Positions 53,411-63,374 are shown, counted from the first letter of the stretch. The stretch is 64,000 nt of DNA from Xanthomonas pisi DSM 18956 (GCF_001010415.1 NZ_JPLE01000016.1:26176-90175); one strand, 5' to 3'. A program made the numbers and translations. The notes: generated by a model not told the origin, from the letters alone.

Positions 53411-53804
53411 CTATTCACCTCTGGAAAAAAAACGGCCCGCAGCCAGGGCCACGAGCCAGTTCGAGAGGCAGACACCGGGTTGGGACGGCCATGCGTGGCG
53501 CGGGGGTGGGAGCCGCAGATACGTGCCGTACCTGACGATTCCAGACACCCACCGCGCCCGCGGGGCGGTCACGCAACTGGGTTGCTGGCCGATCTCTTCG
53601 CAGCCGGGCGGGCGACCGCGCCTATTCTACGGCGCGGCCGTCGCCGGGGAGCGAAGTCGGCGACTCCGCTCCAGGTCCTTTGCCTGGCAGCGCGTGCCCG
53701 GCAGCGCGCTGCGATGCCGGGCGCCTGCAACTGGCGAACCGGGCCCGGGCGTCATGCACACCCAAACGCCCAAGCCCTCCAGCCGCCGCTGCGCATGCTG
53801 GCGC
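53411..53804. other. 394-base gap between hsp20 and cbpA
   Basis: The cbpA promoter should lie in the left part, near an A-run at 53425-53432. The remaining sequence is GC-rich without a supported gene, repeat or clear terminator for hsp20. Confidence 0.4.
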
Positions 53805-54281
53805 TTACTGCACCGTGCTGCCGCTGGTGTCATGCCCGTTGCCCACCTGAATACGACGCGGGGTCGCTGCCGGGCGCTTGGGAATGCGGATTTCCAGCAC
53901 ACCGTTATGACCGGCCGCCGTGATGCCGTCGGCATCGGCGCTATCGGGCAGCGCAAAGCGGCGGTGGAAACTGCCGTAGCGGCGTTCGATGCGCGAGAAG
54001 CGCTCGGTTTCGGTGCTGGACTCGCTCTTGCGCTCGCCCTTGATCGACAGGATGCCCTTGTCCATCTGCACCTCGATCTGGCTGGGGTCGATGCCCGGCA
54101 GGTCGGCATAGAGCACGAAGTGGTTGGGCTCCTCCTTGATGTCCACACGCGGCACCCACTGGGCGGTGACCACGGCCGATTCGTCGGTATCGCTGTTCTG
54201 TTCGAAGAAACGATCGAACACGTGCTTGATCTCGTTTTGCAGGGCGTGCGTGGGCCACTGGGGATAACGAACGATGTTCAT
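53805..54281 (-). CDS. Hsp20/alpha-crystallin small heat-shock protein
   Basis: The 158-residue protein has the alpha-crystallin domain at about 45-135: WVPRVDIKEEPNHFVLYADL, PGIDPSQIEV, MDKGILSIKGER, then the hallmark GVLEIRIPK. It holds unfolding proteins for DnaK. GGAGG lies 6 bases before the ATG at 54281, and a sigma-32-like promoter lies about 75-100 bases upstream. Confidence 0.93.
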   Translation of the reverse strand: MNIVRYPQWPTHALQNEIKHVFDRFFEQNSDTDESAVVTAQWVPRVDIKEEPNHFVLYADLPGIDPSQIEVQMDKGILSIKGERKSESSTETERFSRIERRYGSFHRRFALPDSADADGITAAGHNGVLEIRIPKRPAATPRRIQVGNGHDTSGSTVQ

Positions 54282-54352
54282 TGCAAGCCTCCAAAAGGTT
54301 GGGTGAAGGGCCGGCAGCTGCGGCATGCACCATCGCGCCGGCCATGTGCGTC

Positions 54353-54380
54353 AGATAGGCGTGGCCGTGCGGATTTCAAG
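54353..54380 (-). promoter_or_regulatory. Sigma-32-like heat-shock promoter for hsp20
   Basis: On the minus strand CTTGAAA (54380-54374) is followed after 14 bases by CCTATCT (54359-54353), close to the sigma-32 elements CTTGAAA and CCCCATNT with accepted spacing, about 70 bases before the hsp20 ATG. Confidence 0.7.
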
Positions 54381-54443
54381 CGCGTTGACGCGCTTTTCCC
54401 CTGCCCTTTTCTAGAATTCGTTCAGCCATAGGAGCCCAGCACC

Positions 54444-54926
54444 ATGACCATCGCCGTTGGTGACAGCATTCCCGAAGTGGTGCTCAAGCGCATGCGCGAA
54501 GGCATCGAAGCGGTCGACACCCATAGCCTGTTCGCCGGTCGCAAGGTGCTGCTGTTCGCAGTCCCGGGCGCCTTCACGCCAACCTGCTCGGCCAAGCACT
54601 TGCCGGGGTATGTGGAGCACTTCGAGGAGTTCCGCAAACGCGGTATCGAAGTGTTGTGCACCGCCGTCAACGACCCGTTCGTGATGCAGGCCTGGGGCCG
54701 CAGCCAGCTGGTTCCCGATGGCCTGCACCTGTTGCCTGACGGCAACGCCGAACTGGTACGCGCGCTTGGCCTGGAGATCGATGCGAGCGGTTCGGGCATG
54801 GGCCTGCGTTCGCGCCGCTATGCCTTGTATGCCGATGACGGCGTGGTCAAGGCCTTGTTCGTCGAAGAGCCCGGCGAGTTCAAGGTGTCTGCGGCCGATT
54901 ACGTGCTGCAGCATCTACCCGATTGA
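54444..54926 (+). CDS. Peroxiredoxin, Prx5/type II-like
   Basis: The 160-residue protein has the peroxidatic motif PGAFTPTCSAKHLPGY with C48, and VNDPFVMQAWG and SRRYALYADDG, characteristic of the Prx5 family. A second cysteine, C72, could act as resolving residue or the enzyme may use glutathione/glutaredoxin. It reduces peroxides in the cytoplasm. An AGGAG site precedes the ATG. It lies 42 bases before the bacterioferritin-like gene, probably one peroxide/iron operon. Confidence 0.9.
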   Translation: MTIAVGDSIPEVVLKRMREGIEAVDTHSLFAGRKVLLFAVPGAFTPTCSAKHLPGYVEHFEEFRKRGIEVLCTAVNDPFVMQAWGRSQLVPDGLHLLPDGNAELVRALGLEIDASGSGMGLRSRRYALYADDGVVKALFVEEPGEFKVSAADYVLQHLPD

Positions 54927-54968
54927 AAGAGCGATTCCCCCGTCCACTCAGAAGGAAAACGGCCAGCC

Positions 54969-55529
54969 ATGTCTGATCAGCCAGCCAGCAAAACCTCCGC
55001 CGGTATCACCGATACCGCCACCTTGCGCGCACGCGCACGCCAGAGCATCGAAGACGGCGCCATCACCGAGAGCTACCATGCCGATCGCGAAAAAGTGATC
55101 GAGCTGCTCAACACCGCGCTCGCGACCGAGTACGTGTGCACGCTGCGCTACTACCGCCACTACTTCATGGCCAAGGGCATGCTTGCCGATGCGGTCAAGG
55201 GCGAGTTCCTGGAACATGCGCAGCAGGAACAGGCGCACGCGCACAAGCTGGCAGAGCGCATCGTGCAGCTGGGTGGCGAGCCGGACCTCAATCCGGACAC
55301 GCTCACCAAGCGCTCGCACGCCGAATACAAGGAAGGCACCGATCTGCGCGACATGGTCAAGGAGAACCTGATCGCCGAGCGCATCGCCATCGACAGCTAT
55401 CGCGAGATGATCGACTTCATCGGCGACAAGGACACCACCACCAAGCGCATCCTGGAGAGCATCCTGGCCCAGGAAGAAGAGCACGCCGACGAATTTGCCG
55501 ACATGCTGGAAGGCTGGATCGGCGAGTGA
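54969..55529 (+). CDS. Bacterioferritin-like ferritin-fold protein
   Basis: The 186-residue protein is a four-helix ferritin-like bundle with paired iron-binding glutamates: LNTALATEYVCTLRYYRHYF, EFLEHAQQEQAHAHKLAERI, IAERIAIDSYREMIDF, and ILAQEEEHADEFADML. The last two E..EEH patterns complete a di-iron site. It would store iron or detoxify it with peroxide, matching the peroxiredoxin gene before it. A 30-residue N-terminal extension is unusual for Bfr. Confidence 0.88.
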   Translation: MSDQPASKTSAGITDTATLRARARQSIEDGAITESYHADREKVIELLNTALATEYVCTLRYYRHYFMAKGMLADAVKGEFLEHAQQEQAHAHKLAERIVQLGGEPDLNPDTLTKRSHAEYKEGTDLRDMVKENLIAERIAIDSYREMIDFIGDKDTTTKRILESILAQEEEHADEFADMLEGWIGE

Positions 55530-55581
55530 GTGTGTTGCATCGGTGCGGATCGTGCCGATGCGATCGTGCTGTCGAAGATGC

Positions 55582-55616
55582 AACAAAACAGGGCGCCATC
55601 GGCGCCCTGTTTTGTT
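55582..55616. terminator. Bidirectional terminator between the bacterioferritin-like gene and pbpC
   Basis: AACAAAACAGGGCGCC-atc-GGCGCCCTGTTTTGTT is a perfect 16-base stem with A- and T-rich ends between convergent genes. Confidence 0.9.
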
Positions 55617-55643
55617 GGCGGCAGGTGCCAACCACGCCCCACC

Positions 55644-55700
55644 GTAGGAGCGCACCTGGGCGTGACGAGCCTGACCGATAACGCCCAATCGCGCCCAACT
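55644..55700. repeat. REP-like repeat
   Basis: GTAGGAGCGCACCTGGGCG at 55644-55662 is followed by an inverted partner region (ACGCCCAATCGCGCCC, 55681-55696). The GTAGGAGCGC head and CGCCCAATCGCGC tail are shared with the REP pair at 63375-63442, so this is probably a diverged member. Confidence 0.6.
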
Positions 55701-55730
55701 GCGCGCCAACGTGCGCGGCGACTGCCCCAC

Positions 55731-58151
55731 TCAACGCAAGACGCGGAACCGCACCTGCGTCCAGGCGCCGTCGCTGGCCATGGCGGTGAGCGTGTGCGCA
55801 CCCACTTCGGCAAAGTCGCGCTGAAATCCCTGGCGTCCGTCGGTCTGGGCAATCCATCGGCCGTCCAACAGCCAGTCGATGCGCGCCTCGCTGCCGAGCG
55901 CGCGCAACTGCAGGCGCACCGGGCGTGCGGTGTCGTTTGCGCGGGCCAAGGTGGCGCGGTCGCTCAGCCCGTCGATGCGCAGCACGCCGCCGCCGGTCAT
56001 GCGCCCGTCCGGCAGGCAGTCCGGTGCCAATGGCGGCAACTGTGCGGCCGTGCGTTCTGCCGCACTGAGCCAGGGCGATACCAGCGCCGGCCAGCGCGCC
56101 AATGCACGCGACGTGCGTACGTGCGGCTGCGTGCACTCCTGCGACAGGCGCTGGCCGCTGCGCGCGTCCACTTCGAACTGCAGCCGCCCGCTTTGCCACA
56201 GGCGCGCATCGCGTTCGGCGAAGGTGGGCGGCAACGCGCCGTCCAGTGCGTAAGCCTCGGCACGACGTGCGCACAGTTTCGGCGGCGTCTGCTCCAGTGC
56301 GCCACCCAGCGGCCAGCAGATCTCCCTCGCCTGCACCGTGGCCGGCATCGGCAGCGGCGCACTGTCGCCGGCGTTGCGCGGTAATGCATCGATGACTTCG
56401 AACATCAACGGCAATGCGGTCACCGCACCGTACTGGCCCGGCAATGGCGTGCCATCCGGGCGGCCAACCCACACGCCAACGGTATAGCGCCGCGTGCCGC
56501 CGATGGCCCAGGCATCGCGATAGCCATAACTGGTGCCGGTCTTCCAGGCCACGCCCGGGCGCGTGGCGGTGTCGAAGGTGCCGCTGCCGTACCCGGGGCG
56601 CGGATTGCTTTGCAGGATCTCGCGCACGATCCAGGCCGCGCCCGGCGACATCAGCCGGCGCTCGATGCGCGGATCGTCCGGCGTATAGCGCACGCGCCCG
56701 GCGATGCCGCCGCGATTGAGCGCCGCAAATGCACCGACCAGTTCCTGCAATTGCGCGCCTGTGCCACCCAGGATCAACGCCAGATTGGGCACGCTGCCGT
56801 GCGCAAAGCGCAGCTCGATCCCGGCATTGGACAGCCGCGCAGCAAACCGCGCCGGGCCGATCCGGTCGAGCAGGTCCACCGCCGGCACGTTCAGCGACAA
56901 CCGCAACGCCGTCGCCGCGCTCACCGGCCCATTGAAGGCCGCATCGAAATTGCCGGGCCGGTAGCTGCCAAAACTCTGCGGCGCATCCACCAACAGGCTT
57001 TCGGAGTGGATCAACCCATCGTCCAACGCCATGCCGTACAGGAACGGCTTGAGTGTGGAACCGGGCGAGCGCCAGGCCTGCACCATGTCCACATGCCCCA
57101 GCCGCTTGCGATCGCCGAAGCTGGCCGAGCCCACATACGCGCGCGCTTCCATGGTGGTGTTGTCCACCACCAGCAATGCCGCAGAGGTGCGCTCGGGCAG
57201 CTGCGAAAAGTATGTGGTGACGCGTTCTTCCAGGGTGCGCTGCAGCTCCACATCCAGCGTGGTCACGATGCGTGGCGCGCGCGGTTGCGCGCTGTGCAAC
57301 CGCTGCGCGAGCAGCGCCGCATGCAACGGCGGTTTGAGCGAACGCGTCACCACCGACTCGATCCGCGCATCGTCCACCTGCGCGCGCGACCACACGCCCA
57401 GCTCCACCATGCGATCGAGCACCTTGTCGCGCGCGCGTTGCGCTGCTTCGGGATGGCGATCCGGGCGCAGGCGGCTGGGCGATTGCGGCAACACCGCCAG
57501 CAACGCAGCTTCGGCCTGCGACAAGGCCTTGGCCGGCTTGCCCAGGTACGCCCAGCTGGCCGCTTCCACGCCTTCGATGGTGCCGCCATAGGGCGCGCGC
57601 TCCAGATACAGCGTCAGAATCTCGCGCTTGCTCAGGTGCGCTTCCAGCTGCAGCGCGCGCAGCAGCTGCTTGGCCTTGCCCCACGGCGTGCGCGTATGCG
57701 GGTCGAGGATGCGCGCCACCTGCATGGTCAAGGTCGAACCGCCGGAGACGATGCGCCCCTGCCCCATCCATTGCCCGCCGGCACGCAACAGGCCCCACGG
57801 GTTGACTCCGGGATGGCGCCAGAACCAGCGGTCCTCGTAATTGAGCAGCGCCTGCAGATACAGCGGCGACACACTCTGCGGGCTGGCCGGATAACGCCAC
57901 ACCCCGTTGCGGTCGGCGAACGCGCGCAGTGGCGTGCCATCGCGGGCCACCACCAGCGTTGAGGTGTCCCGTGATTTGGGTAGTGGCAGTGGGAAGGCCA
58001 GGTCCAGCAGCAACACCGCAGACAACAGTGCCACGGCGCTCCAGCGTAGCCCCGTCAACCAGCGCCGGCCACGCCGGGCAACGCCCTCCTTGCCAGCGAC
58101 GCGTTCCTGCGTCTGGTCGATCCTTGCCTGCGCGTGCTGCTGCTCATCCAT
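55731..58151 (-). CDS. pbpC: Penicillin-binding protein 1C
   Basis: The 806-residue bifunctional enzyme has a membrane anchor (about 35-55), a glycosyltransferase 51 domain with catalytic NYEDRWFWRHPGVNP (E106) and GGSTLTMQVAR, and a transpeptidase domain with SPGSTLKP (S365, K368), SLN and KTGTS. The C-terminal BiPBP_C domain after residue 700 identifies PBP1C. It builds peptidoglycan. In many bacteria it pairs with an alpha-2-macroglobulin gene; none is adjacent in this window. Confidence 0.93.
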   Translation of the reverse strand: MDEQQHAQARIDQTQERVAGKEGVARRGRRWLTGLRWSAVALLSAVLLLDLAFPLPLPKSRDTSTLVVARDGTPLRAFADRNGVWRYPASPQSVSPLYLQALLNYEDRWFWRHPGVNPWGLLRAGGQWMGQGRIVSGGSTLTMQVARILDPHTRTPWGKAKQLLRALQLEAHLSKREILTLYLERAPYGGTIEGVEAASWAYLGKPAKALSQAEAALLAVLPQSPSRLRPDRHPEAAQRARDKVLDRMVELGVWSRAQVDDARIESVVTRSLKPPLHAALLAQRLHSAQPRAPRIVTTLDVELQRTLEERVTTYFSQLPERTSAALLVVDNTTMEARAYVGSASFGDRKRLGHVDMVQAWRSPGSTLKPFLYGMALDDGLIHSESLLVDAPQSFGSYRPGNFDAAFNGPVSAATALRLSLNVPAVDLLDRIGPARFAARLSNAGIELRFAHGSVPNLALILGGTGAQLQELVGAFAALNRGGIAGRVRYTPDDPRIERRLMSPGAAWIVREILQSNPRPGYGSGTFDTATRPGVAWKTGTSYGYRDAWAIGGTRRYTVGVWVGRPDGTPLPGQYGAVTALPLMFEVIDALPRNAGDSAPLPMPATVQAREICWPLGGALEQTPPKLCARRAEAYALDGALPPTFAERDARLWQSGRLQFEVDARSGQRLSQECTQPHVRTSRALARWPALVSPWLSAAERTAAQLPPLAPDCLPDGRMTGGGVLRIDGLSDRATLARANDTARPVRLQLRALGSEARIDWLLDGRWIAQTDGRQGFQRDFAEVGAHTLTAMASDGAWTQVRFRVLR

Positions 58152-58262
58152 CCTGCCAAGGATGCAGGGCAAAACGCATTTCGGCCACCATCGCGCGCGG
58201 CAAGCTGCGGCGTTGAGCGATGAACGTGACTGTACGCTCCTGCTTGCGCGACGACAGGTGCG

Positions 58263-59039
58263 CTAGCCCACCACGTCCGCGTGCGGCGAGCGACGCGGCC
58301 TTACGAACAGCCGCAGCAGCCCCATCGCCAGGAATACCGCAGACAGGCGCAACGCAATGCCGAGCCAGCCGCTGGCGGCCGAATCGGAGACCGCAAAGAC
58401 CGTCCAGGCCGCGTTGAGCGAGACATGCAACACCCAGCCGCTCCAGATCGTGTAGCCATCCTGCGCGTCCACGATGGCAAACAGCAGTGCGCCGAGACCG
58501 GTGATGGCGAAGATCAGCAACGCCTCGCCACCTCCGCCGCCCGCACCGAGCCAATGCACACCGCCAAACACAAGCGCCTGCACCAGCGCGGCGATTGCAG
58601 GACGCCAGGCCAGCGCACGGCAGGCAAAGACGAAGCCGAAACCGCGAAACACGATTTCTTCCGCTAGCGGAAACAGCAGCGCCAACCAGAGCAGGCCAAG
58701 CAGATCGTCGGTGCCGACCGAACTGGACTGCGTCCACAGCCCCAGCCAACACGGCAGTGTGGCCAGCAAGGTCAGCGCCGGACCGCGTAAGCCGTTCCAA
58801 CGCAACCCCAGACGCGCCGCGAGCTCGCCTGGCATGCCAGGACGCAGCAACGCCGCTGCGACGAGCACGACCACTACGCTGAGCAGATTGTCGAGAATCC
58901 CACCGCCGTAAGGCACCGGAATTTTCGGGATTGGAAAACCAAGGGCCTTGGCCACATCACGCACCTGCAGCGCGACCAGCAGCACCAACAACCAGACGAC
59001 ATGCGGCGTGAGTCGGCGCAGGGATGTATCGAGCGGCAT
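58263..59039 (-). CDS. CPBP-family intramembrane metalloprotease
   Basis: The 258-residue protein has about eight membrane helices and the Abi/CPBP motifs: the glutamate pair and arginine in PLAEEIVFRGFGFV, and the histidines in LVFGGVHWLG and WVLHVSLNAAW. Relatives process prenylated or signal peptides; the bacterial substrate is not known. The ATG at 59039 gives a normal start before the first helix. Confidence 0.85.
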   Translation of the reverse strand: MPLDTSLRRLTPHVVWLLVLLVALQVRDVAKALGFPIPKIPVPYGGGILDNLLSVVVVLVAAALLRPGMPGELAARLGLRWNGLRGPALTLLATLPCWLGLWTQSSSVGTDDLLGLLWLALLFPLAEEIVFRGFGFVFACRALAWRPAIAALVQALVFGGVHWLGAGGGGGEALLIFAITGLGALLFAIVDAQDGYTIWSGWVLHVSLNAAWTVFAVSDSAASGWLGIALRLSAVFLAMGLLRLFVRPRRSPHADVVG

Positions 59040-59170
59040 GCAGACGTCCTTGCGTGCAAACGAACGCTGACTATAACGGCAACATCGCCGCCGCAGTTCC
59101 ACGGATCACATTGCGCGGCGACATCCGCTCCCGTCGCAGGCCAGCTGCATGCGGTGATGCAACGCGACGC

Positions 59171-60118
59171 TCACCGCTGCTCCAGCGACGCGCGATAGCG
59201 CAGCAAGGCTTCCGGCGCATCGGTCTGGATGATCGACACGCCTTCGCGGTACAGGCGGCCCCACACCTTGTCAGGATCGCGCTCGGCATCGGCGTCGCCG
59301 CCGTAGCCGGCGATGAAGCCGTCCCACAGCGAGTTGACCATCAGCCGCACGTTATGTGCCTTGCTCACTGCAACCAACGCCGGCAATCGCGCTGCCGACA
59401 TCTTGGGCAGCTCGAACGCGACCGGATGCGCGTTGCGTGTCTGCGCAGTGGCGATCGCGGCCAGGTCGGCAGTGCCATGGGCGTTGATCAGGATCGGGAA
59501 GAAATACACCTCGTCGAACGGCAGCATCGCCGCCAGGGGCGGCGTGGCGATGCCGGCTTCGGCCTTGACGATCACCTGGTGCTGCATGCCGGCACGGGCA
59601 ACCGCATCGACCACCTGCACGTAGATCGCATCCTTGACGTCCAGGTTGAGCAGGATGTGGCCCTTGGACCTGGCCAGCATCTGCTCGAGCGTGACCACGC
59701 GTTGGTCGGTCAGCGGCGCCTGCGTGCCACCTTCGTCGCTGCGCAGCCGCAATTTTTGCAGGTCGGCCAAGGTCAGCTCGGACAGCTTGCCGGTGCCGTC
59801 GGTGGTGCGGTCCACGGTGGCGTCGTGCAGCATCACCAGGGTGCCGTCGGCGGCACGCCGCACATCGGTCTCCATCACGTCGGCACCGATGGCGATGCAG
59901 CGCTCCAGCGCGGCCAGCGAGTTCTCCGGTGCGCTGTCCTTGAAACCATGATCAGGCGCCGGCGCATGGCAACCGCGATGAGCCACCACCACGATGCCGC
60001 CGTCAGGATTGGTCAGCCGGGCCTGGATTGCGGCCACGCCGGTGGGCGCCGCGCTCGCATGGGTGGCCAGTGCCGCGCACAGCATGGCCGCGACGGTGGC
60101 GGCAGTACGTAAGCTCAT
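59171..60118 (-). CDS. Glycerophosphodiester phosphodiesterase, exported
   Basis: The 315-residue protein has a signal peptide (AATVAAMLCAALATHASAA) and a GDPD barrel: VAHRGCHAP (H47, R48), APENSLAALERCI (E65, N66), DVMETDVRR (E83, D85), and LVMLHDATVDRTT (H98). It hydrolyses glycerophosphodiesters to glycerol-3-phosphate in the periplasm. It lies downstream of the TonB-dependent receptor on the same strand, so the two may act in one uptake route, for example of phosphorus or glycerol-phosphate. Confidence 0.9.
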   Translation of the reverse strand: MSLRTAATVAAMLCAALATHASAAPTGVAAIQARLTNPDGGIVVVAHRGCHAPAPDHGFKDSAPENSLAALERCIAIGADVMETDVRRAADGTLVMLHDATVDRTTDGTGKLSELTLADLQKLRLRSDEGGTQAPLTDQRVVTLEQMLARSKGHILLNLDVKDAIYVQVVDAVARAGMQHQVIVKAEAGIATPPLAAMLPFDEVYFFPILINAHGTADLAAIATAQTRNAHPVAFELPKMSAARLPALVAVSKAHNVRLMVNSLWDGFIAGYGGDADAERDPDKVWGRLYREGVSIIQTDAPEALLRYRASLEQR

Positions 60119-60275
60119 CGAACAACTCCACTATGAAGGAATTAACAAAACCACTGCGCTACCGTCAGGTGAGCGCGGTCGGCACGCGGCATGGCCTCTG
60201 CCAGGTGCACATCTTGATTTCCACGCACTGCACGCACCTACCTGGGCTCTGCTCGCCATGCCAGCTTCGCCACGC

Positions 60276-63230
60276 CTAGAACGTCGGCGTAAAGCGCAAG
60301 CCGAACCAATATGTCGTGGGTACCGAATAACTGTCCTTGAGCAGGTTCTGCCCGGGGCCGGTCACGCTGGTGATGCGGCTGTGGGTAAGGTTGCTGACCT
60401 GGCCGATCAGGCTGAGCTGCTTGCTGATCGCATAGGTCGCGGTGAAATCCAGCTGCGAACGCGGCGACCAATACAGGTCCTGCCAGTCGATATTGCTGAC
60501 GATGGCACGCAAGGCCTTGCCCTGACGATTGTAGGCCGCGCGCAGCTCCAGCCCGCCGCTGTTGTAGAACAGCGTGGCGTTGGCGGTGTAGTCGGGCTGC
60601 CCGACCAGGTTGTCGAGCTTGCGCTCGCGCTGGCTCACATTGCTGCCGCTGCCAACGCTGTAGGGCACATCCAGGCTGCCATCGAGCACCGCAAAGTTTG
60701 CGCTGAAACCGACCCCACTCAGCCACGGTGCGATCGGCGCCAGGGTGTTGACGATGCCATTGAACTCCACCCCGCGGATACGCGCCTTGGCGGCATTGGC
60801 CGGCGTGCTGATCAGCGCGTTGGCGTAGGTGGTGCCGTCGAACGTGAAGCTGTCGGTGCGCGAAAGCGTAAAGATCTCGTCCTGGATGCGCTTGTCGAAC
60901 ACGGCCGTGGACGCGAACGCATCGAAGTCGCCAGGCAGGCGCCATTCCAGCGACAGATCCAGGTTATTGGACACGCGCGGCTTGATGTCCGGGTTGCCGA
61001 TGGTGACGGTGACGCCTTGCGCATTCGGGTTGCCGGCATCGGCCGTGTTGACGAAGCCGATCGAGGTGCGCGCCGCGTACGCATCGTATGGCGGGCGGCC
61101 GAGCGTACGGCTTGCGCCGGCGCGCAGGTCCAATGCATCGGTCAGGTGGTAGGTCATGATGGCCGAGGGCAGCAGATAGTGGTAATCGGCACTGGTCGGG
61201 TTATCGACATACACATAGCGGTTGGTCGCGGCATCCAGCTGCCGCTGGCGGCCGACCGTATCGAGCCTGGTGCTGTCGAAATGCAGACCGCCCTGCACAT
61301 TGAAACGCTCGCTGCGATAGCTGATCAGGCCATAGCTGCCGAAGGTCTTTTCGGTATGGGTGAAGTTGTCCTGATTGCTGAAGGCCTGCTGGTCGGTGCT
61401 GTTGAACGCGCTCAACGGCGTTGCAGCCAATGCGCGATTGGCCTTGTCTGGATCGATGGTGATCAGGTTCAGGCCGGCGTAGCGCATCGGCGCCAGGCCG
61501 GTACCCGCCACATCGGCCAGGCCAAACGCCGGCGCACTGGTATTGGGCTGATATTCGACGCGATAGATGTCGTAGGACGGTTTGTCGGTGGTGTACGACA
61601 CGCCCGCGGCAAAGCCGATGCCCTGATCGCTCTCGCCCTGGTTGAAACCGTAATCCAGCCGGCCGGTGAGGATGCGATCGGCGGCAGTGCGTTTGTAGTC
61701 CGGGCGCCAGTACGACAGGCTGTAGTTGCCCAGATCGTTGTAGGCCTGCGGCGACACCCCGAAGCGCTGATCGAAGCCGGAGGTGTCGTAGTTGAATGCG
61801 TAATTGGGCGTGGCATTGATGGTCACACCGCTGCCGGTCTGGCCCACCTGTACCGGTGCGGCGCGGGTGATGCCGGTGGCGTACTTGATCATGCGGATCG
61901 GCTCGTCGTAGGTCGCATCCGACCACGCGCCGCGCGCGGAGAACTGTTGCCGATCGGTGGGCCGCCAGATCGTGCCCAGCTGCGCGACCTTGGTGCGCGT
62001 GGTGACGATCTGGTTCGAGTAACCCACCTCGATGTCGCCGCCGGGATAGCTGCCGGAGCTGGCAGTCTGATTGAACACCTGGCCACGGTTGCGCGGGTCG
62101 ATGATGACCTCGTTGCGCTCCATGTTGTCCTTGAAATAGTAGTAACCGGCCGTTGCATAGGCTTCCAGCGCGGCACTGGGATGCACTTCGAACTTGCCGG
62201 TGACGCCATAGCGGTCGCGCTGGTTCTGCACGTACCAGTACTTGTCCTGCTGCGGCACCGCCCAGCCATTGCCGAGATTGGCGCCGGTCTGCAGCGCGCC
62301 GTTGTTGTCGTAGAACCCGTAATGCACCGTGTCGGTGGTCATATGGGTTTCGGTGTAGCTGCTCAGCGTCTGGTAGTTGGCCGACAGGGTGACCCCGTAC
62401 TGCTGCTCGCTGCCGAAGGTGCGGCTGCCGGTGGCGTTCAAACGATAGCCGGGGTCGTCCTGATCGCGCGGCTTGCCGACATTGTTGGCGTGACCGAGCG
62501 CGGCTTCGGCACTGAAGAAGGGCTTGCCGCCGTTTTCGAATGCGCTGCGCGTCTTGAGGTTGATCGCCCCGCCCGTTGCGTTGGGATCCAGGTCAGGCGT
62601 GAAGGTCTTGACCACCTGCAACTCACTGACCATCGACGCCGGCAGCAGGTCCAGACGCACGCCGCGGGTGATCGAGCCGAGCGTGCCGTTCGGCGTGCCG
62701 GGCGAGGCAATGGTCAGCCCATCGATGGTGACGTTGTTGTAGGACGGGCCGAGGCCGCGCAAGACCGGGGTGGCGGCCTCGTCGCGCGGATGCTCGTTGT
62801 CGGTGGCCGGCAATACCGACAGGCCGGGCACGCGGCGCAGCGCTTCGACGATGGTGCTGTCGGGCAAGGCGCGCACATCGGTGGCGCTGATCACATCGGT
62901 GATGTTGGTTGCCGCGCGCTTGCTTTCCACCGCAGCGGCATTGGCACGCCGCACGCCGGTAACCTGCATGGCGTCCAATGTCTGCACGCCGGAGCTGGAG
63001 GATGCGGCATCAGTCGAGGCTTCGGCGACTGGCGACGACGAATTGGATGCTGCGGCGGGCGTTACCGCAGTGGATATGGTCCCCACTGCGTCTGCAGGCA
63101 TTGCAGCCGACGAGGTCTGCGCTACCGCGTTGGAAGAGTCGAAGGCATGCGCCTGCACGCCCGAACAACAGGCGGTGATGGCGATGGCAAGAACAGACAG
63201 GTGCAAACGGTATACATCGGAGCGCTGCAT
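60276..63230 (-). CDS. TonB-dependent outer-membrane receptor
   Basis: The 984-residue protein has a signal peptide (MQRSDVYRLHLSVLAIAITACCSG) and a long Ala/Ser-rich stretch (about 30-80). A plug domain follows: VQTLDAMQVTGVRRANAAA with a TonB-box-like start, VEALRRVPGLSVLP, PVLRGLGPSYNNVTIDG. A 22-strand barrel ends in the outer-membrane signature ...GLRFTPTF with terminal phenylalanine. It imports a scarce nutrient with TonB energy. The substrate is not recognisable; the GDPD gene downstream hints at organophosphates. Confidence 0.92.
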   Translation of the reverse strand: MQRSDVYRLHLSVLAIAITACCSGVQAHAFDSSNAVAQTSSAAMPADAVGTISTAVTPAAASNSSSPVAEASTDAASSSSGVQTLDAMQVTGVRRANAAAVESKRAATNITDVISATDVRALPDSTIVEALRRVPGLSVLPATDNEHPRDEAATPVLRGLGPSYNNVTIDGLTIASPGTPNGTLGSITRGVRLDLLPASMVSELQVVKTFTPDLDPNATGGAINLKTRSAFENGGKPFFSAEAALGHANNVGKPRDQDDPGYRLNATGSRTFGSEQQYGVTLSANYQTLSSYTETHMTTDTVHYGFYDNNGALQTGANLGNGWAVPQQDKYWYVQNQRDRYGVTGKFEVHPSAALEAYATAGYYYFKDNMERNEVIIDPRNRGQVFNQTASSGSYPGGDIEVGYSNQIVTTRTKVAQLGTIWRPTDRQQFSARGAWSDATYDEPIRMIKYATGITRAAPVQVGQTGSGVTINATPNYAFNYDTSGFDQRFGVSPQAYNDLGNYSLSYWRPDYKRTAADRILTGRLDYGFNQGESDQGIGFAAGVSYTTDKPSYDIYRVEYQPNTSAPAFGLADVAGTGLAPMRYAGLNLITIDPDKANRALAATPLSAFNSTDQQAFSNQDNFTHTEKTFGSYGLISYRSERFNVQGGLHFDSTRLDTVGRQRQLDAATNRYVYVDNPTSADYHYLLPSAIMTYHLTDALDLRAGASRTLGRPPYDAYAARTSIGFVNTADAGNPNAQGVTVTIGNPDIKPRVSNNLDLSLEWRLPGDFDAFASTAVFDKRIQDEIFTLSRTDSFTFDGTTYANALISTPANAAKARIRGVEFNGIVNTLAPIAPWLSGVGFSANFAVLDGSLDVPYSVGSGSNVSQRERKLDNLVGQPDYTANATLFYNSGGLELRAAYNRQGKALRAIVSNIDWQDLYWSPRSQLDFTATYAISKQLSLIGQVSNLTHSRITSVTGPGQNLLKDSYSVPTTYWFGLRFTPTF

Positions 63231-63374
63231 GGAATCCCGAGATCGCGCAGCAAGGGCGCCACGCCTGTGAGAAAGCACCCCACCGTAGCCACTGAAAATG
63301 ACCCTTGCGTGTCGCGCGCATCGCATCGAAAAGACAGTGCGCAACGATGTCGCCGTAAGCGAAGAAGCGCTGAC

